Below are positions 1-9,398 of a stretch of 49,812 bases of DNA, in pieces. Under the pieces are notes generated by a model. It ran no database searches. It was not told the origin of the DNA and saw only the letters and a program-made list of their open reading frames with translations. This stretch comes from Bacteroidales bacterium (GTDB lineage Bacteria > Bacteroidota > Bacteroidia > Bacteroidales > UBA932). A program made the translations under genes and the position numbers. Each line of letters opens with the position of its first letter. Within the stretch, counting starts at the first letter, position 1. Location: contig JALCSU010000013.1 in NCBI GenBank assembly GCA_022653735.1, forward strand, positions 1-49,812, read 5' to 3'.

Positions 1-203
1 TCAATTACATCTCCGCCGGAAAGGCGGGAGCATCTGTCAGCTATGCCCTCGGCCAGGGCGCACCTATGATTGCTGCAATCTGGGGCGTTTTCGTCTGGAA
101 AGAGTTCAAGGGAGCCGGCAAGAAGGTAAACCTCCTGCTTGGCACCATGTTCGTCTTCTTCATCATCGGTCTGGCTTTGATCGTGATGGCTGGAAACAAT
201 TGA
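1..203 (+). CDS. C-terminal fragment of a sugar permease (GRP/RhaT-like, drug/metabolite transporter superfamily)
   Basis: The gene enters from the left edge; 66 codons remain before the TGA at 201-203. The fragment has the pattern of the last two membrane helices of a ten-helix sugar permease: a helix around GQGAPMIAAIWGVFVW, a short basic loop (KEFKGAGKK), then a final helix rich in Leu, Phe and Ile. This resembles the end of Bacteroidota GRP-type glucose/ribose or RhaT-like rhamnose transporters. The stop is only 9 nt before the nucleoside hydrolase start, so the two are probably co-transcribed, and the substrate may be the sugar that the hydrolase releases. The family call is moderate because only the tail is visible; the exact substrate cannot be read from it. 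Confidence 0.6.
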   Translation, partial: NYISAGKAGASVSYALGQGAPMIAAIWGVFVWKEFKGAGKKVNLLLGTMFVFFIIGLALIVMAGNN

Positions 204-212
204 TGCCGGATT

Positions 213-1241
213 ATGAAAAAATCAAGATTCTTCTTGGGCTTGTCGCTTGCGCTGGCAATCGTCGGCTGTGGTAAAAAAGTTGAAACCACGGCTCCGCTGA
301 ACGTCATTATGGAGACGGACATCGGCAACGATATTGACGATGCCTTGGCAATGGACATGCTTTATAAATATATTGATGCAGGGAAAATCAATCTACTGGC
401 CGTCAATATAAATAAAGAAGGAATTTATCCTCCCGAATACGTAGACATCTTGAACACATGGTATGGCTACCCTGACATCCCGATAGGCGTGGTGCATGAT
501 GGGGCGAAGTGTGACGCCCCTAATAACTACACCGAGGCAGTGGATACCATGACCGTGGACGGAAAGCCTGCTTTCGCCAGGTCGCTGATGGGGAAATATG
601 AGTCCATTCCTGATGCCGTCCAATTGTACAGGAAAATCCTTTCCCGTCAGCCGGATGCCTCTGTCACGATAGTTTCCGTCGGTTTCTCAACGAACCTGGT
701 ACGGTTGATGGACACCCAGCCAGACTCGCTCAGTCCGTTGTCTGGCATGGATCTCATCTCGAAAAAAGTCAGGCTTCTGGTGACCATGGCCGGGGATTTC
801 ACCCGCCCGGATGCGAAGGAATATAACGTGATTACAGATATTCCTGCTGCAAAGAAATTATTCTCCGAATGGCCGACTCCGCTGGTGACGTCTCCTTTCG
901 ACGTTGGCTCAGCCATCAAGTATCCTGCGACGAGCATCGAGAACGATTTCGGCTGGACGGAATTACATCCTGTCGTCGAGGCATACAAGGCGTACATGGA
1001 GATGCCTTACGATCGCCAGACATGGGATCTGACTGCCGTCCTTTATGCAGTAGAGGGACAATCATGGTTCACCGTTTCTCCTGCAGGGAGGATAGAGGTG
1101 ACCGATGAAGGAAACACTCATTTCACCCAAGACTCTGCCGGCACGAGGCATTACTTGTCTGTAACGCCTCAGCAAGCCGACTCAATAAAGACCTATTTCC
1201 TAAAACTTATACCTAGTAAACCAGCTAACAAGAAGATGTAG
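213..1241 (+). CDS. Nucleoside hydrolase family lipoprotein (IUNH superfamily)
   Basis: A 342-residue protein with a lipoprotein signal peptide (lipobox IVGC, Cys19), so it should be a periplasmic or surface lipoprotein. The catalytic signature of inosine-uridine nucleoside hydrolases is present near residue 35 as ETDIGNDIDDALA; its aspartates bind calcium and activate water. A second conserved stretch, DRQTWDLTAVLYA, lies near the C-terminus. The family cleaves the N-glycosidic bond of nucleosides to give base and ribose. Bacteroidota lipoproteins of this type often sit near glycan loci and their substrates are mostly untested. It follows the permease fragment by 9 nt and is closed by a strong terminator. 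Family assignment is firm; the true substrate, nucleoside or another N-/O-glycoside, is unknown. Confidence 0.85.
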   Translation: MKKSRFFLGLSLALAIVGCGKKVETTAPLNVIMETDIGNDIDDALAMDMLYKYIDAGKINLLAVNINKEGIYPPEYVDILNTWYGYPDIPIGVVHDGAKCDAPNNYTEAVDTMTVDGKPAFARSLMGKYESIPDAVQLYRKILSRQPDASVTIVSVGFSTNLVRLMDTQPDSLSPLSGMDLISKKVRLLVTMAGDFTRPDAKEYNVITDIPAAKKLFSEWPTPLVTSPFDVGSAIKYPATSIENDFGWTELHPVVEAYKAYMEMPYDRQTWDLTAVLYAVEGQSWFTVSPAGRIEVTDEGNTHFTQDSAGTRHYLSVTPQQADSIKTYFLKLIPSKPANKKM

Positions 1242-1268
1242 TGTTTTTACCTTGTTATTTTTTTTGGG

Positions 1269-1309
1269 ATTTCCTAAATTCGCAACAAACGGATTTAGGA
1301 AATTTTTTT
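1269..1309 (+). terminator. Rho-independent terminator after the nucleoside hydrolase
   Basis: A perfect 11-bp inverted repeat, ATTTCCTAAAT (1269-1279) and ATTTAGGAAAT (1293-1303), with a 13-nt loop, is followed directly by a run of T. It lies 28 nt after the hydrolase stop and 21 nt before the next start. It should end the permease-hydrolase transcript and separate it from the GH106 gene. Confidence 0.85.
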
Positions 1310-1329
1310 GCTGGGATTAACATACTGAA

Positions 1330-4314
1330 ATGATTGGAAGAATATACGCAATTGCCTTGCTTGCCTTAGTGCAAGCGGGCGTGACGTTGTTTGCCTCTGA
1401 CGCAAGGAGCGAAACCACCGATGGCTCTCTGCCTGTTAAGAGTTATGAATTCGTAAAAGCCCAGTTTAGTGCTCCTGTGCAAGAATATGGTACGAGCTGC
1501 TGGTGGTGGTGGCTGAACGGAAACGTGACTAAAGAGGCTATCACTAGGGATTTAGAGGCCATGAAGGCCAGAAATTTCGAGGGGGCTGTAATTATTGATG
1601 CTGGTGGGCAGGACCAGAGAGGAAATAAAAATGTGCCTGCTGGTCCGGAGTTCGGAAGCCCAGAGTGGAACGAGCTATTCGTATACGCCTTAAGCGAGGC
1701 TGAAAGACTGGGCTTGGAGATAGATCTTAATATTCAGAGCGGGTGGAACCTTGGCGGTCCCAAGGTGACTCCTGAATATGCCGCGAAGAAACTGACCTAT
1801 TCCGAAACGGAGGTCAGCGGAGGCTCTATGGTAAAACTGAGCCTGAATGTACCCCAGACGAAGCAGGGTTTCTACAAAGATATCGCCGTGCTGGCCGTTC
1901 CGCTGAATACTAAGACAGATGAAGTGATTGACAATCTGAATTGGAAACTCTCTTTCGACGAAGTCGGGATGAAAGCGACGGATTGCAGTTTCCTGCTGGG
2001 GAACAGCGATGGAAAGCGCCAGAAGGCAAAGTCCAGTTACGTCTTTCCAAAGGATGAGGTCCAAGACCTGACGGCTAAAATGGACTCTGACGGAAGCCTG
2101 CAATGGGAGGCTCCAGAAGGAGAGTGGGCTGTGCTGCGCATAGGCTATACATGCACGGGAGCCATGGTATCGACTTCAAGCGACACTTGGAAGGGTCTGG
2201 TGATAGATTATCTCAGCCCAGAAGCTTTCGACTTCTACTGGGGTGTGGTGATGGATCCAATAATGAAGGCCGCTTCTAAATATGCAGGAAGCACTTTCCG
2301 TAGTATGGAAACAGACAGTTGGGAGTGCGGCGGAATGAACTGGACCGAGGATTTCTGTGAATATTTCAAAGAATATAATGGGTACGACCTGCATAGCTAT
2401 CTGCCTGTCGTTGCAGGCTTCGTAGTGGGAAGCGTGGAGGAGTCTCATGCTTTCATGGCCGATTTCCGCAAGACGATTGCTGACATGATATTCACAAACC
2501 ATTATTCCAGGTTTGCCCAGAAGGCAGCGGAGTATGGCATGAATATTCAGTCAGAGGCTTCTGGACCTCATGCTGCGCCTATCGATGGAATCAGGAACTA
2601 CAGTTGCAGCGGAGTCGCAATGAGTGAGTTCTGGGCTAGATCCCCTCACAGGCCGACCCCCGATAGCAGATTCTACGTTAAACAGGCCGCCTCCGCCGCA
2701 CACATCTACGGCAAACATATAGTTGGCGCAGAATCGTTCACTACTATCGGCCCTCACTGGAATGATGAGCTTTGGGAGAACCAGAAGCCGGCTTTCGACC
2801 ACGAGGTCTGCTCAGGCCTCAACAGGACGTATTTCCACACATTTACTTGCTCACCTGCTGAAATGGGCATCCCAGGACAGCAATATTTCGCTGGCACTCA
2901 CGTAAATCCAGAAGTTACTTGGTGGAACCGTTCAGGCGCATTCATCGATTATCTTAGGCGCATTCAGATGCTTTCCCAGAGCGGCCGCTTCTGCGCCGAT
3001 GCATTATATTACTATGGCGACAATATTCCTAACATATTCACGAATAAATTCTCTGATCCCGCAGGTGTGCTTCCTGGCTATGACTATGACGTTGTTGATG
3101 AACAGACCCTGCTGTCTTTGAAGGTGAAGGACGGAAAGGTTGTCGTGCCTTCGGGGCTTGAATACAGGCTTCTGGCTTTGCCACGCAATAGGGTTCTGTC
3201 GCTGGCCGCATTGGAAAAGGTGCGCTCCTTGCTGCATGATGGGGCAACCGTCATAGGTGCCAAGCCAGAGCGGCTTGTGTCCTTGAAAGGTGGGGAAAAA
3301 GCCCGCAAAAGGTTCATGAATATCTCGAATGCTCTCTGGGGAGCGGAGTCTAGTGTTAAAGGCGAGAAAAAATGTGGCAGAGGCACTCTGGCGTGGGGAA
3401 TTTCTGTCAATGAATATTTAACCGGCCATGGCGTAAGGCCAGATTTCCTCGTCCGAGATTTTGCGATAGAGACAGGCTATGATTCTTCAAGGGGCAATGA
3501 GGATGTGCTGAAAGCTTCTCAAGGAATAGATTATATTCATTATAAGCTATCGGATGCGGATTTATATTTCATCTCCAATCAACGAGAGGCTAAAGTCCGT
3601 TTCTGCGCCGAATTCCGGGTCTCTGGTTTGAGGCCGGAGATTTGGAATGCCTTGGATGGCTCCATGCGCTATGCCGATGCCTATAAGGTGTCAGGCAGCA
3701 TGACTTCCGTGCCAATGGTTCTCGAGCCTTACGAGTCGGCCATAGTCATATTCAAAGAAAAAACTGATTTTGACGGTGCTGGAGACTCGAATTATCCTGA
3801 ATTTGCCGACGTGGTGCCTCTGGATGGCCCTTGGAAGGTTTCTTTTGACCCTCAGTGGGGCGGGCCGGAGAATCCAGTGATGTTCGAGACTCTGCAAGAT
3901 TGGACGAGGAGTTCCGACCTTGGCGTGAAATACTATTCGGGCAAGGCTGTGTACCGGATGGAATTCGATTTCAAGCCAGAAGATGGGAAGTCTTATTTTC
4001 TTGAGTTAGGAAGCGTCAGGGATGTAGGAATCGCAACCGTTACCATTAACGGTAAAGAAAAAGGCACTCTCTGGACTGCTCCTTTCAGGGTCGAAGTTAC
4101 CGATTACCTTGTCGTAGGGCGGAACGCTTTGGAAGTTGAGGTGGTTAATTCCTGGTACAATCGCGTGGCCGGGGATGAGATGGGCGTTTCCTCCAAACGT
4201 TTCACCAAAACGAACGTCGTCCTCGGAAACGACTTCCAAGGACGACCGCTAAAGGAAATCCCTCTTCAGCCTTCCGGACTCCTCGGACCAGTGAGGCTCA
4301 GACAAGTCCTTTGA
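1330..4314 (+). CDS. GH106-type glycosyl hydrolase (alpha-L-rhamnosidase family), secreted
   Basis: A 994-residue protein with a Sec signal peptide (hydrophobic to about residue 22). The N-terminal barrel begins with the family hallmark WWWWLNGNVTKEAI (about residues 57-70), followed by LDINIQSGW-like sequence (here LEIDLNIQSGWNLGG), as in GH106 rhamnosidases of Bacteroides. QSEASG (Glu409) and GAESFT (Glu468) are conserved acidic motifs and candidates for the catalytic pair or metal site. A class I amidotransferase-like middle region is followed by a C-terminal galactose-binding-type beta-sandwich (LELGSVRDVG, TLWTAPFRVEVT). GH106 enzymes remove alpha-L-rhamnose from rhamnogalacturonans and other plant glycans. 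Its 3' end overlaps the convergent esterase gene by 17 bp. The family is clear; rhamnose specificity is inferred. Confidence 0.85.
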   Translation: MIGRIYAIALLALVQAGVTLFASDARSETTDGSLPVKSYEFVKAQFSAPVQEYGTSCWWWWLNGNVTKEAITRDLEAMKARNFEGAVIIDAGGQDQRGNKNVPAGPEFGSPEWNELFVYALSEAERLGLEIDLNIQSGWNLGGPKVTPEYAAKKLTYSETEVSGGSMVKLSLNVPQTKQGFYKDIAVLAVPLNTKTDEVIDNLNWKLSFDEVGMKATDCSFLLGNSDGKRQKAKSSYVFPKDEVQDLTAKMDSDGSLQWEAPEGEWAVLRIGYTCTGAMVSTSSDTWKGLVIDYLSPEAFDFYWGVVMDPIMKAASKYAGSTFRSMETDSWECGGMNWTEDFCEYFKEYNGYDLHSYLPVVAGFVVGSVEESHAFMADFRKTIADMIFTNHYSRFAQKAAEYGMNIQSEASGPHAAPIDGIRNYSCSGVAMSEFWARSPHRPTPDSRFYVKQAASAAHIYGKHIVGAESFTTIGPHWNDELWENQKPAFDHEVCSGLNRTYFHTFTCSPAEMGIPGQQYFAGTHVNPEVTWWNRSGAFIDYLRRIQMLSQSGRFCADALYYYGDNIPNIFTNKFSDPAGVLPGYDYDVVDEQTLLSLKVKDGKVVVPSGLEYRLLALPRNRVLSLAALEKVRSLLHDGATVIGAKPERLVSLKGGEKARKRFMNISNALWGAESSVKGEKKCGRGTLAWGISVNEYLTGHGVRPDFLVRDFAIETGYDSSRGNEDVLKASQGIDYIHYKLSDADLYFISNQREAKVRFCAEFRVSGLRPEIWNALDGSMRYADAYKVSGSMTSVPMVLEPYESAIVIFKEKTDFDGAGDSNYPEFADVVPLDGPWKVSFDPQWGGPENPVMFETLQDWTRSSDLGVKYYSGKAVYRMEFDFKPEDGKSYFLELGSVRDVGIATVTINGKEKGTLWTAPFRVEVTDYLVVGRNALEVEVVNSWYNRVAGDEMGVSSKRFTKTNVVLGNDFQGRPLKEIPLQPSGLLGPVRLRQVL

Positions 4315-5140
4315 TTTTATTCGCTCCCTTTTCTCTTTTGGCTACGAAAGCTTTGAGAATATGAAAAGCTGGCGCAGCCATGTCGCCATGATTGTAGCCC
4401 TGGAGTTCGTAAAGATAGGTTTCTTCGTGGCCGGCAAGTTTCATCATGCGCCAGAAATAGGCATTCTCTTCGTAACGGCCGTAAAGCTCCATTTCCCTGT
4501 CGCCAGAGACTATCACGAATAGGGGAGCGTCAGGTCTCACATAATATATCGGAGCGGTCTCGTCAATCAGCGGCTGATATGGTTTCATGCCCTTTGCCTC
4601 GCGATAGTTGAAGTGGCAGATGGCGTGACCACTGAATGAGAACAGCCCGGCAATCGAATTTGCATCGATGCCATATTTCGCCAGACGGCGTTTGTCCAGG
4701 CCGATCATAGCTGTCAGATACCCACCGGCGGAATGGCCTGCGACATATATCATGTCAGGCGCTCCGCCATATTCTTGAATATTCCGAATCGTCCATGCGA
4801 CTGCTGCAGCAGCATCGTCGATGCAAGTGTCTATTTCCACTTTCGGCAGCAGCCTGTAATTCACAGCTACTACCACATACCCGCAGTTCTTAAGTTCCTC
4901 CGGAATGAATTTGTTCCCACCAGTTAGTCCTCCGCCATGAAACCATACGACCGTAGGGCGGTCTATGCCATCGACAGGATAATAAACGTCTAGATGGCAT
5001 CGCTCAAGCGCATATGCGCTTTCTCCTGCGGAATCTCTGTAAGGAATGTCATTCACGGTCTTATACTCGCTCTTCGCACTCAAATCCATGGCTGCGAGGA
5101 AAAACATAGTTACGATGGTCAGATAATGCTTTATATTCAT
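4298..5140 (-). CDS. Secreted alpha/beta-hydrolase esterase (carboxylesterase / BD-FAE-like)
   Basis: A 280-residue protein. I start it at the ATG at 5140, which opens a good signal peptide (cleavage near LSA-KS); an upstream in-frame ATG at 5197 would put a charged 19-residue tail ahead of it. The oxyanion loop HGGG (68-71), nucleophile elbow GHSAGG (Ser137), Asp214 (SGDREM) and His251 (YNHGD) form a complete catalytic set. The family removes acyl groups, such as acetyl or feruloyl esters, from glycans or small esters. It lies between two GH106 enzymes, so it may deacylate a rhamnose-containing glycan; that is inference. Its stop lies inside the end of the opposing GH106 gene. Confidence 0.8.
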   Translation of the reverse strand: MNIKHYLTIVTMFFLAAMDLSAKSEYKTVNDIPYRDSAGESAYALERCHLDVYYPVDGIDRPTVVWFHGGGLTGGNKFIPEELKNCGYVVVAVNYRLLPKVEIDTCIDDAAAAVAWTIRNIQEYGGAPDMIYVAGHSAGGYLTAMIGLDKRRLAKYGIDANSIAGLFSFSGHAICHFNYREAKGMKPYQPLIDETAPIYYVRPDAPLFVIVSGDREMELYGRYEENAYFWRMMKLAGHEETYLYELQGYNHGDMAAPAFHILKAFVAKREKGANKIKGLV

Positions 5141-5300
5141 ATGTATTATCATTAATGTCCTCAACGTCTTTCTTCTGTCAATGCTAAGATAGCGCATTTA
5201 TTCGGCCCACTCTAAATTTCCTACATTTTTTTCGCGGTTTCCTCAAAATCTTTATTGGTATTCCTCTCGATTCCCTCAGAATGTTGATGCCGTTTTCCAC

Positions 5301-5413
5301 CCGTCATTCCGACCCGGAATCTAGGTTTGCGGAGACTAGATCCTGAAACAAGTTCAGGATGACGTGGTGAGCCGCTCAGGATGACGTGGCGGGTCGCTCG
5401 GGATAATGGGGCT
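5301..5413 (-). repeat. Dispersed two-hairpin element with three 22-bp repeat units
   Basis: Read on the minus strand, 5363-5301 begins GTCATCCTGAACTTG and continues through two small hairpins (a TCCTGAA/TTCAGGA type and an ATTCCGG/GGAAT type). It aligns almost base for base with 49145-49213. On its GTCAT side, three units of a 22-bp repeat (5349-5413) match the longer array at 48853-49160. The rest of the gene-free stretch 5141-5556 shows no other gene or structure I can support. Confidence 0.75.
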
Positions 5414-5556
5414 GTATGAACTTTGTAGAATGCCTGTTTATAGTCAATGGGTTAAGAAATTTTGTCTGAGGCGTGAATAACGATATGGAGTCGTTTTCAT
5501 GACCTTAGACAGGTAGGCCTTCATGAAATATGGCGTGCGGGAGGCTTGGCTCTAGC

Positions 5557-5927
5557 TTATTTTGCATGGTCGAGGATGAACCTGACGATGGGCGCAGGTG
5601 CCCCGAGGCTGTGGGGATGATGGTCGCAGCCTGGCTTCAGGATCACTTCTATCTTTCCATGCATCTTCTTGTACCGCTGGGCAAGAATCGCCAGGTTCTC
5701 TTCGTATGGAACAGTCGTGTCACTGTCTCCAGCGACCCCGATGATAGGTATCTTTGCTTTAGCATAGCATTCCTATCGTTGAATTTGAAGTCATGCCTTT
5801 CGTAGCCGTGCCATTGGCTTATAGTTCCAGGAAGACCCTGGTCTTGTATTTCCATTGAGCGACTAAAGCTCACTGAGGAATTTAGCAAAAAAGTTAGCAG
5901 CAACGCCAGCGTAAAAAATCTTTTCAT
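5557..5927 (-). pseudogene. Remnant of a secreted alpha/beta-hydrolase (internal deletion plus frameshift)
   Basis: The 5' part is intact: a signal peptide (MKRFFTLALLLTF...) followed by WHGYERHDFKFNDRNA, the usual beginning of a Bacteroidota alpha/beta-hydrolase family. At about 5760 the frame changes. In the next frame the sequence gives the normal C-terminal end of the same kind of protein: KIPIIGVAGDSDTTVP with the catalytic Asp, then CDHHPHS with the catalytic His, ending FILDHAK and TAA at 5557. The central part, including the nucleophile serine, is missing; family members are roughly 150 residues longer. The gene was therefore inactivated by an internal deletion that also shifted the frame. 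A 92-residue protein read to the first stop (5649) would not be a working enzyme. Confidence 0.75.
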
Positions 5928-6035
5928 TGTTCATGAATATGTTATTTTCCAGATGCTACCGCAGTTGTCGTGGCCTATATGAATAGGCTTAATTCTGGGC
6001 TTATGCGAAAGTAATTCAAATATAGCGATAAAGTC

Positions 6036-6065
6036 TTTACGTTGATAAGTATTTTCTTAACTTTG
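6036..6065 (+). promoter_or_regulatory. Candidate Bacteroidota promoter for the second GH106 gene
   Basis: TAACTTTG at 6058-6065 fits the -7 consensus TAnnTTTG. A TTTA at 6036-6039, 18 nt upstream, is a near match to the -33 TTTG. It lies downstream of the earliest in-frame ATG (6042) and upstream of the ATG at 6096, so it favours the later start. Confidence 0.5.
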
Positions 6066-6095
6066 CGAAACCACAATCTATATTTCTTCGTTATC

Positions 6096-9000
6096 ATGAG
6101 ACGCCTCCTGTTGATTTTCATCGCCGCATTGCCGATGCTGTCCAGCCAGTGCTTCACTGACGGACGCAACGCTGCGCAGTCAGATTCTTCCCAGACTCCA
6201 GCCTTGCCACCTGCCGCAGATGCCAAGGCAGCATTCAGCGACCAAGATGCGGTCCGCTTCAAATCACCGGATAAAGTTTATTTTCCTGAGACTTGGTTTC
6301 ATTTCATAGGCGGAAATGTTTCGAAAGAAGGCATAAAGGCTGACTTAGAAGCAATTGCGTCTGCCGGCATTTCAGGAATTCAGCTGTTCCACGGACAGTT
6401 TGGCGGAGCATGGCCAGAGGTAGGGCAGCAGATCACTTGCCTAAGTCCGCTCTGGGACGATGCCGTAAAATATACGGCTGAAGAGTGCAGAAGGCTGGGA
6501 CTGCGCTTCACCATGCAGAACTGTCCTGGTTGGGCCATGTCCGGCGGACCTTGGGTAGACTCGGAGAATGCGATGCGCATCCTCGTATGGAGCCGTACCG
6601 ACGTGGATGCCGGACAGGTAGATACTCTTCTGAAAGAGCCTGTGACCCAGGGAGAGCCATGGAATCTCGCCAGCGACTACCGTGACATTGCGGTTCTTGC
6701 GTTTCCTACGCCTGAAGGCGACACGGGGGTACCGCTCATTCCAGAAAGAGTTGCCGGCACAGGGAATTACGATTGGCAGGCCTGCTTGAATTCAACCTTG
6801 GAAAGCGCTCTGCAGCTTCCGCCGTCGGAATATTCAATAGAAGTGGATTTCCCATCCGGGACGATGGTCCGAACCATCCAGTTCCCGCCGGTCCGGCTCA
6901 TGAACCATTCCTGGTGCTATGAGCCAGGTATTTCCTTCGAGTTGGATGCCATTCTCCCCGATGGATCATCGAAGAAGATTGCGGGACTGGACTTTCCTCA
7001 AAGCGACTGGCAGGATTTCTCGACTTTCACAATTGCATGCGATGAGTGTCCTGGAGCAAGCAAGTACCGCTTGACTTTCAGCAATGCGCATGACATGTCC
7101 CTAGGGTACATCAAGTTCTATTCGGCTGCGATGAAGAACGATTGGGAGGCATCCGCTGCTTGGACTCTCAGAAGCATAGAACGCACAGCAGAGCATCCGA
7201 GGCAAAATGCCGCATGCTACCTCAAGGATGAGAATATTCTCGACATATCTCGGAATATGGATTCGGGAGGAAATCTGAAATGGAACGCTCCTGAGCCTGG
7301 CAGATGGACCATTCTAAGGATTGGCCACATGAATGCCGGTAGACAGAACGCCCCGGCACCTCCTGAAGGCACGGGATGGGAATGCGACAAACTTTCCGAG
7401 GCAGGCCCGAGCGCACATTTCAAGGGCTACATCGGCCGCCTTGTGGACGGACCGCTGAGCGGAGGTCTCCTAGGCGGAATGCTAATGGACAGCTGGGAAT
7501 GTTGCACCCAGACCTGGACTAAGGACATGGAGGCGGATTTCGAGAGAATGAATGGCTACAAGTTGAGAAAATGGCTTCCTGCCGTGATGGGTTATGTAAT
7601 AGACGACCCGGAGACGACAACCCGATTCCTGCTTGACTGGAAACGCTTGATCGGGGACTTGCTGGTGAATAAGTTCTTCGGCGGCATGGCCTCCCTGGCT
7701 AAGGAAAATGGCCTTTCAGTTCAGTACGAGACAGCTGCCGGCGACGTTTTCCCTGCCGACATAATGGAATATTTCAAGTATGCCGATATCCCGATGTGCG
7801 AGTTCTGGCAGCCGATGACCGACGGTTACGTGGGATCGCTTGACTTCAAGCCCATCAAGCCGACAGCCTCTGCTGCGCACTTGTATGGCAAGCCGAGGGT
7901 GGCTGCGGAATCATTCACGTCTTTTAATCTGACATGGGACGAGCATTGGGAGATGCTGAAAGAAGTAGCGAACATAAATTACGTAGAAGGAGTGACGCAC
8001 TCAATATTCCACACTTACACCCACAATCCTCAGGTAGGTTTCCTCCCTCCTGGAACCTCATTCGGCTCCGGCATCGGAACACCATTCTTAAGGGGGCAGA
8101 CTTGGTGGAAACACATGCCTGAATTCACGACTTATCTGGCAAGGCTTTCTTATATGCTGGAGAGAGGCATTCCCGTCTCTGACGTGCTCTGGTATCTGGG
8201 TGACGAAATCAATCATAAGCCTTCCCAGAGCTATCCTTTTCGGGATGGCTTCAAATACGATTATTGCAATCCAGACGTGCTCGTGAACAGGCTTTCTGTC
8301 AAGAAACGTCAGCTCGTGACCCCGGAAGGCGTCAGGTACGGCGTGCTTTGGATGCCAGACACCGAGAGAATGCTACCGGAGACCATGGAAAAACTCTATG
8401 AATTGGTACGCGGCGGAGCCACGGTGATCGGAAATGCTCCCGAGGGGGTGGCAAGCCTTCGAGCACAGGAAAGCCAGAGGTTTGAGAAGGCGAGGCAGAA
8501 ATTGTGGAAATATGGGAACAAGAAAGGCGTGTTCAAGGTCGGAAAAGGTAGGATAGTGGTTGGAATGAGCCTGGAAGAGGCTGTCGAGACGCTTGGAATG
8601 CATCCGGACGCTTGCGGCGGAGCTTTGTGGCTGCATCGAAGGACGGGAGGCGCCGACTGGTATTTCGTGACGGCTCCGAAGGGAAGCGGCTTTAAAGGAA
8701 ACATGACGTTCCGGATGACAGGCGATGCGGAAATATGGGATCCTCTCACTGGGACGGTGTCCGATGTCCGTGGCTTGGAAACTAATGGCTGCACGACCTT
8801 GGCGCTAAATCTGCCGAAGGCTGGATGCTGTTTTGTGGTATTCCGTCATGACGGAAAAAGGAACGCCATTTACAATGAATATTCCGACACTACCGAAATA
8901 CTCCGAATCAATAACTGGACTTTGCGATTCCCTGAAGGTTGGGGGGCTCCTGATAGCATTGCAGTGAATGGACTGGCTCCATGGAAGGACCTGGATATCA

Positions 9001-9383
9001 GTCCGGAAGGGAAGGCTTTCTCAGGAACCGTCAGTTATGTGGCTGATTTCCAGCTGAATCCAGGAAGTGAGGGGCATAGGCGTATCTTGGATCTTGGAAA
9101 TGTAGAGATGATCGCCGAGGTTTATTTGAACGGGGACCGGCTGAGGACTTTGTGGACTGTGCCATATTCCCTGGACATCACTGACCATGTCGTAGATGGG
9201 AAGAATGTCCTGCGAGTAGACGTGACCAGCACTTGGTTCAACCGCCTTGCCTACGATGCCGGGCTACCAGAGGCTGACCGCAAGACATGGACCATCTCAG
9301 GGCCGGCAAAAGGCTTGACGCTACGAGACAGCGGTCTGCTGGGTCCTGTCACCGTCTCGGACGCCACTCCGCGCGGCCGCTAA
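6096..9383 (+). CDS. GH106-type glycosyl hydrolase (alpha-L-rhamnosidase family), second copy
   Basis: A 1095-residue protein starting at the ATG at 6096, which opens a signal peptide (MRRLLLIFIAALPML); a start at 6042 would precede the promoter. The GH106 pattern is present: WFHFIGGNVSKEGI, then RFTMQNCPGWAMSGGPW, QYETAAGD (Glu545) and AESFTS (Glu605) at the positions of the acidic motifs in the first copy. There is an amidotransferase-like middle region and a C-terminal sugar-binding beta-sandwich (LDLGNVEMIAEVYLNG). The two GH106 proteins share architecture but are clearly diverged in sequence, so they probably cut different linkages or positions of one rhamnose-containing polymer. It ends 15 bp before the convergent acyltransferase-like gene. 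Linkage specificity is not visible. Confidence 0.85.
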   Translation: MRRLLLIFIAALPMLSSQCFTDGRNAAQSDSSQTPALPPAADAKAAFSDQDAVRFKSPDKVYFPETWFHFIGGNVSKEGIKADLEAIASAGISGIQLFHGQFGGAWPEVGQQITCLSPLWDDAVKYTAEECRRLGLRFTMQNCPGWAMSGGPWVDSENAMRILVWSRTDVDAGQVDTLLKEPVTQGEPWNLASDYRDIAVLAFPTPEGDTGVPLIPERVAGTGNYDWQACLNSTLESALQLPPSEYSIEVDFPSGTMVRTIQFPPVRLMNHSWCYEPGISFELDAILPDGSSKKIAGLDFPQSDWQDFSTFTIACDECPGASKYRLTFSNAHDMSLGYIKFYSAAMKNDWEASAAWTLRSIERTAEHPRQNAACYLKDENILDISRNMDSGGNLKWNAPEPGRWTILRIGHMNAGRQNAPAPPEGTGWECDKLSEAGPSAHFKGYIGRLVDGPLSGGLLGGMLMDSWECCTQTWTKDMEADFERMNGYKLRKWLPAVMGYVIDDPETTTRFLLDWKRLIGDLLVNKFFGGMASLAKENGLSVQYETAAGDVFPADIMEYFKYADIPMCEFWQPMTDGYVGSLDFKPIKPTASAAHLYGKPRVAAESFTSFNLTWDEHWEMLKEVANINYVEGVTHSIFHTYTHNPQVGFLPPGTSFGSGIGTPFLRGQTWWKHMPEFTTYLARLSYMLERGIPVSDVLWYLGDEINHKPSQSYPFRDGFKYDYCNPDVLVNRLSVKKRQLVTPEGVRYGVLWMPDTERMLPETMEKLYELVRGGATVIGNAPEGVASLRAQESQRFEKARQKLWKYGNKKGVFKVGKGRIVVGMSLEEAVETLGMHPDACGGALWLHRRTGGADWYFVTAPKGSGFKGNMTFRMTGDAEIWDPLTGTVSDVRGLETNGCTTLALNLPKAGCCFVVFRHDGKRNAIYNEYSDTTEILRINNWTLRFPEGWGAPDSIAVNGLAPWKDLDISPEGKAFSGTVSYVADFQLNPGSEGHRRILDLGNVEMIAEVYLNGDRLRTLWTVPYSLDITDHVVDGKNVLRVDVTSTWFNRLAYDAGLPEADRKTWTISGPAKGLTLRDSGLLGPVTVSDATPRGR

Positions 9384-9398
9384 TCCAAAGTGTTCTGG

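Noticed and set aside
5530..5805. Plus-strand open frame of 91 codons
   Set aside because: Antisense shadow of the hydrolase pseudogene.
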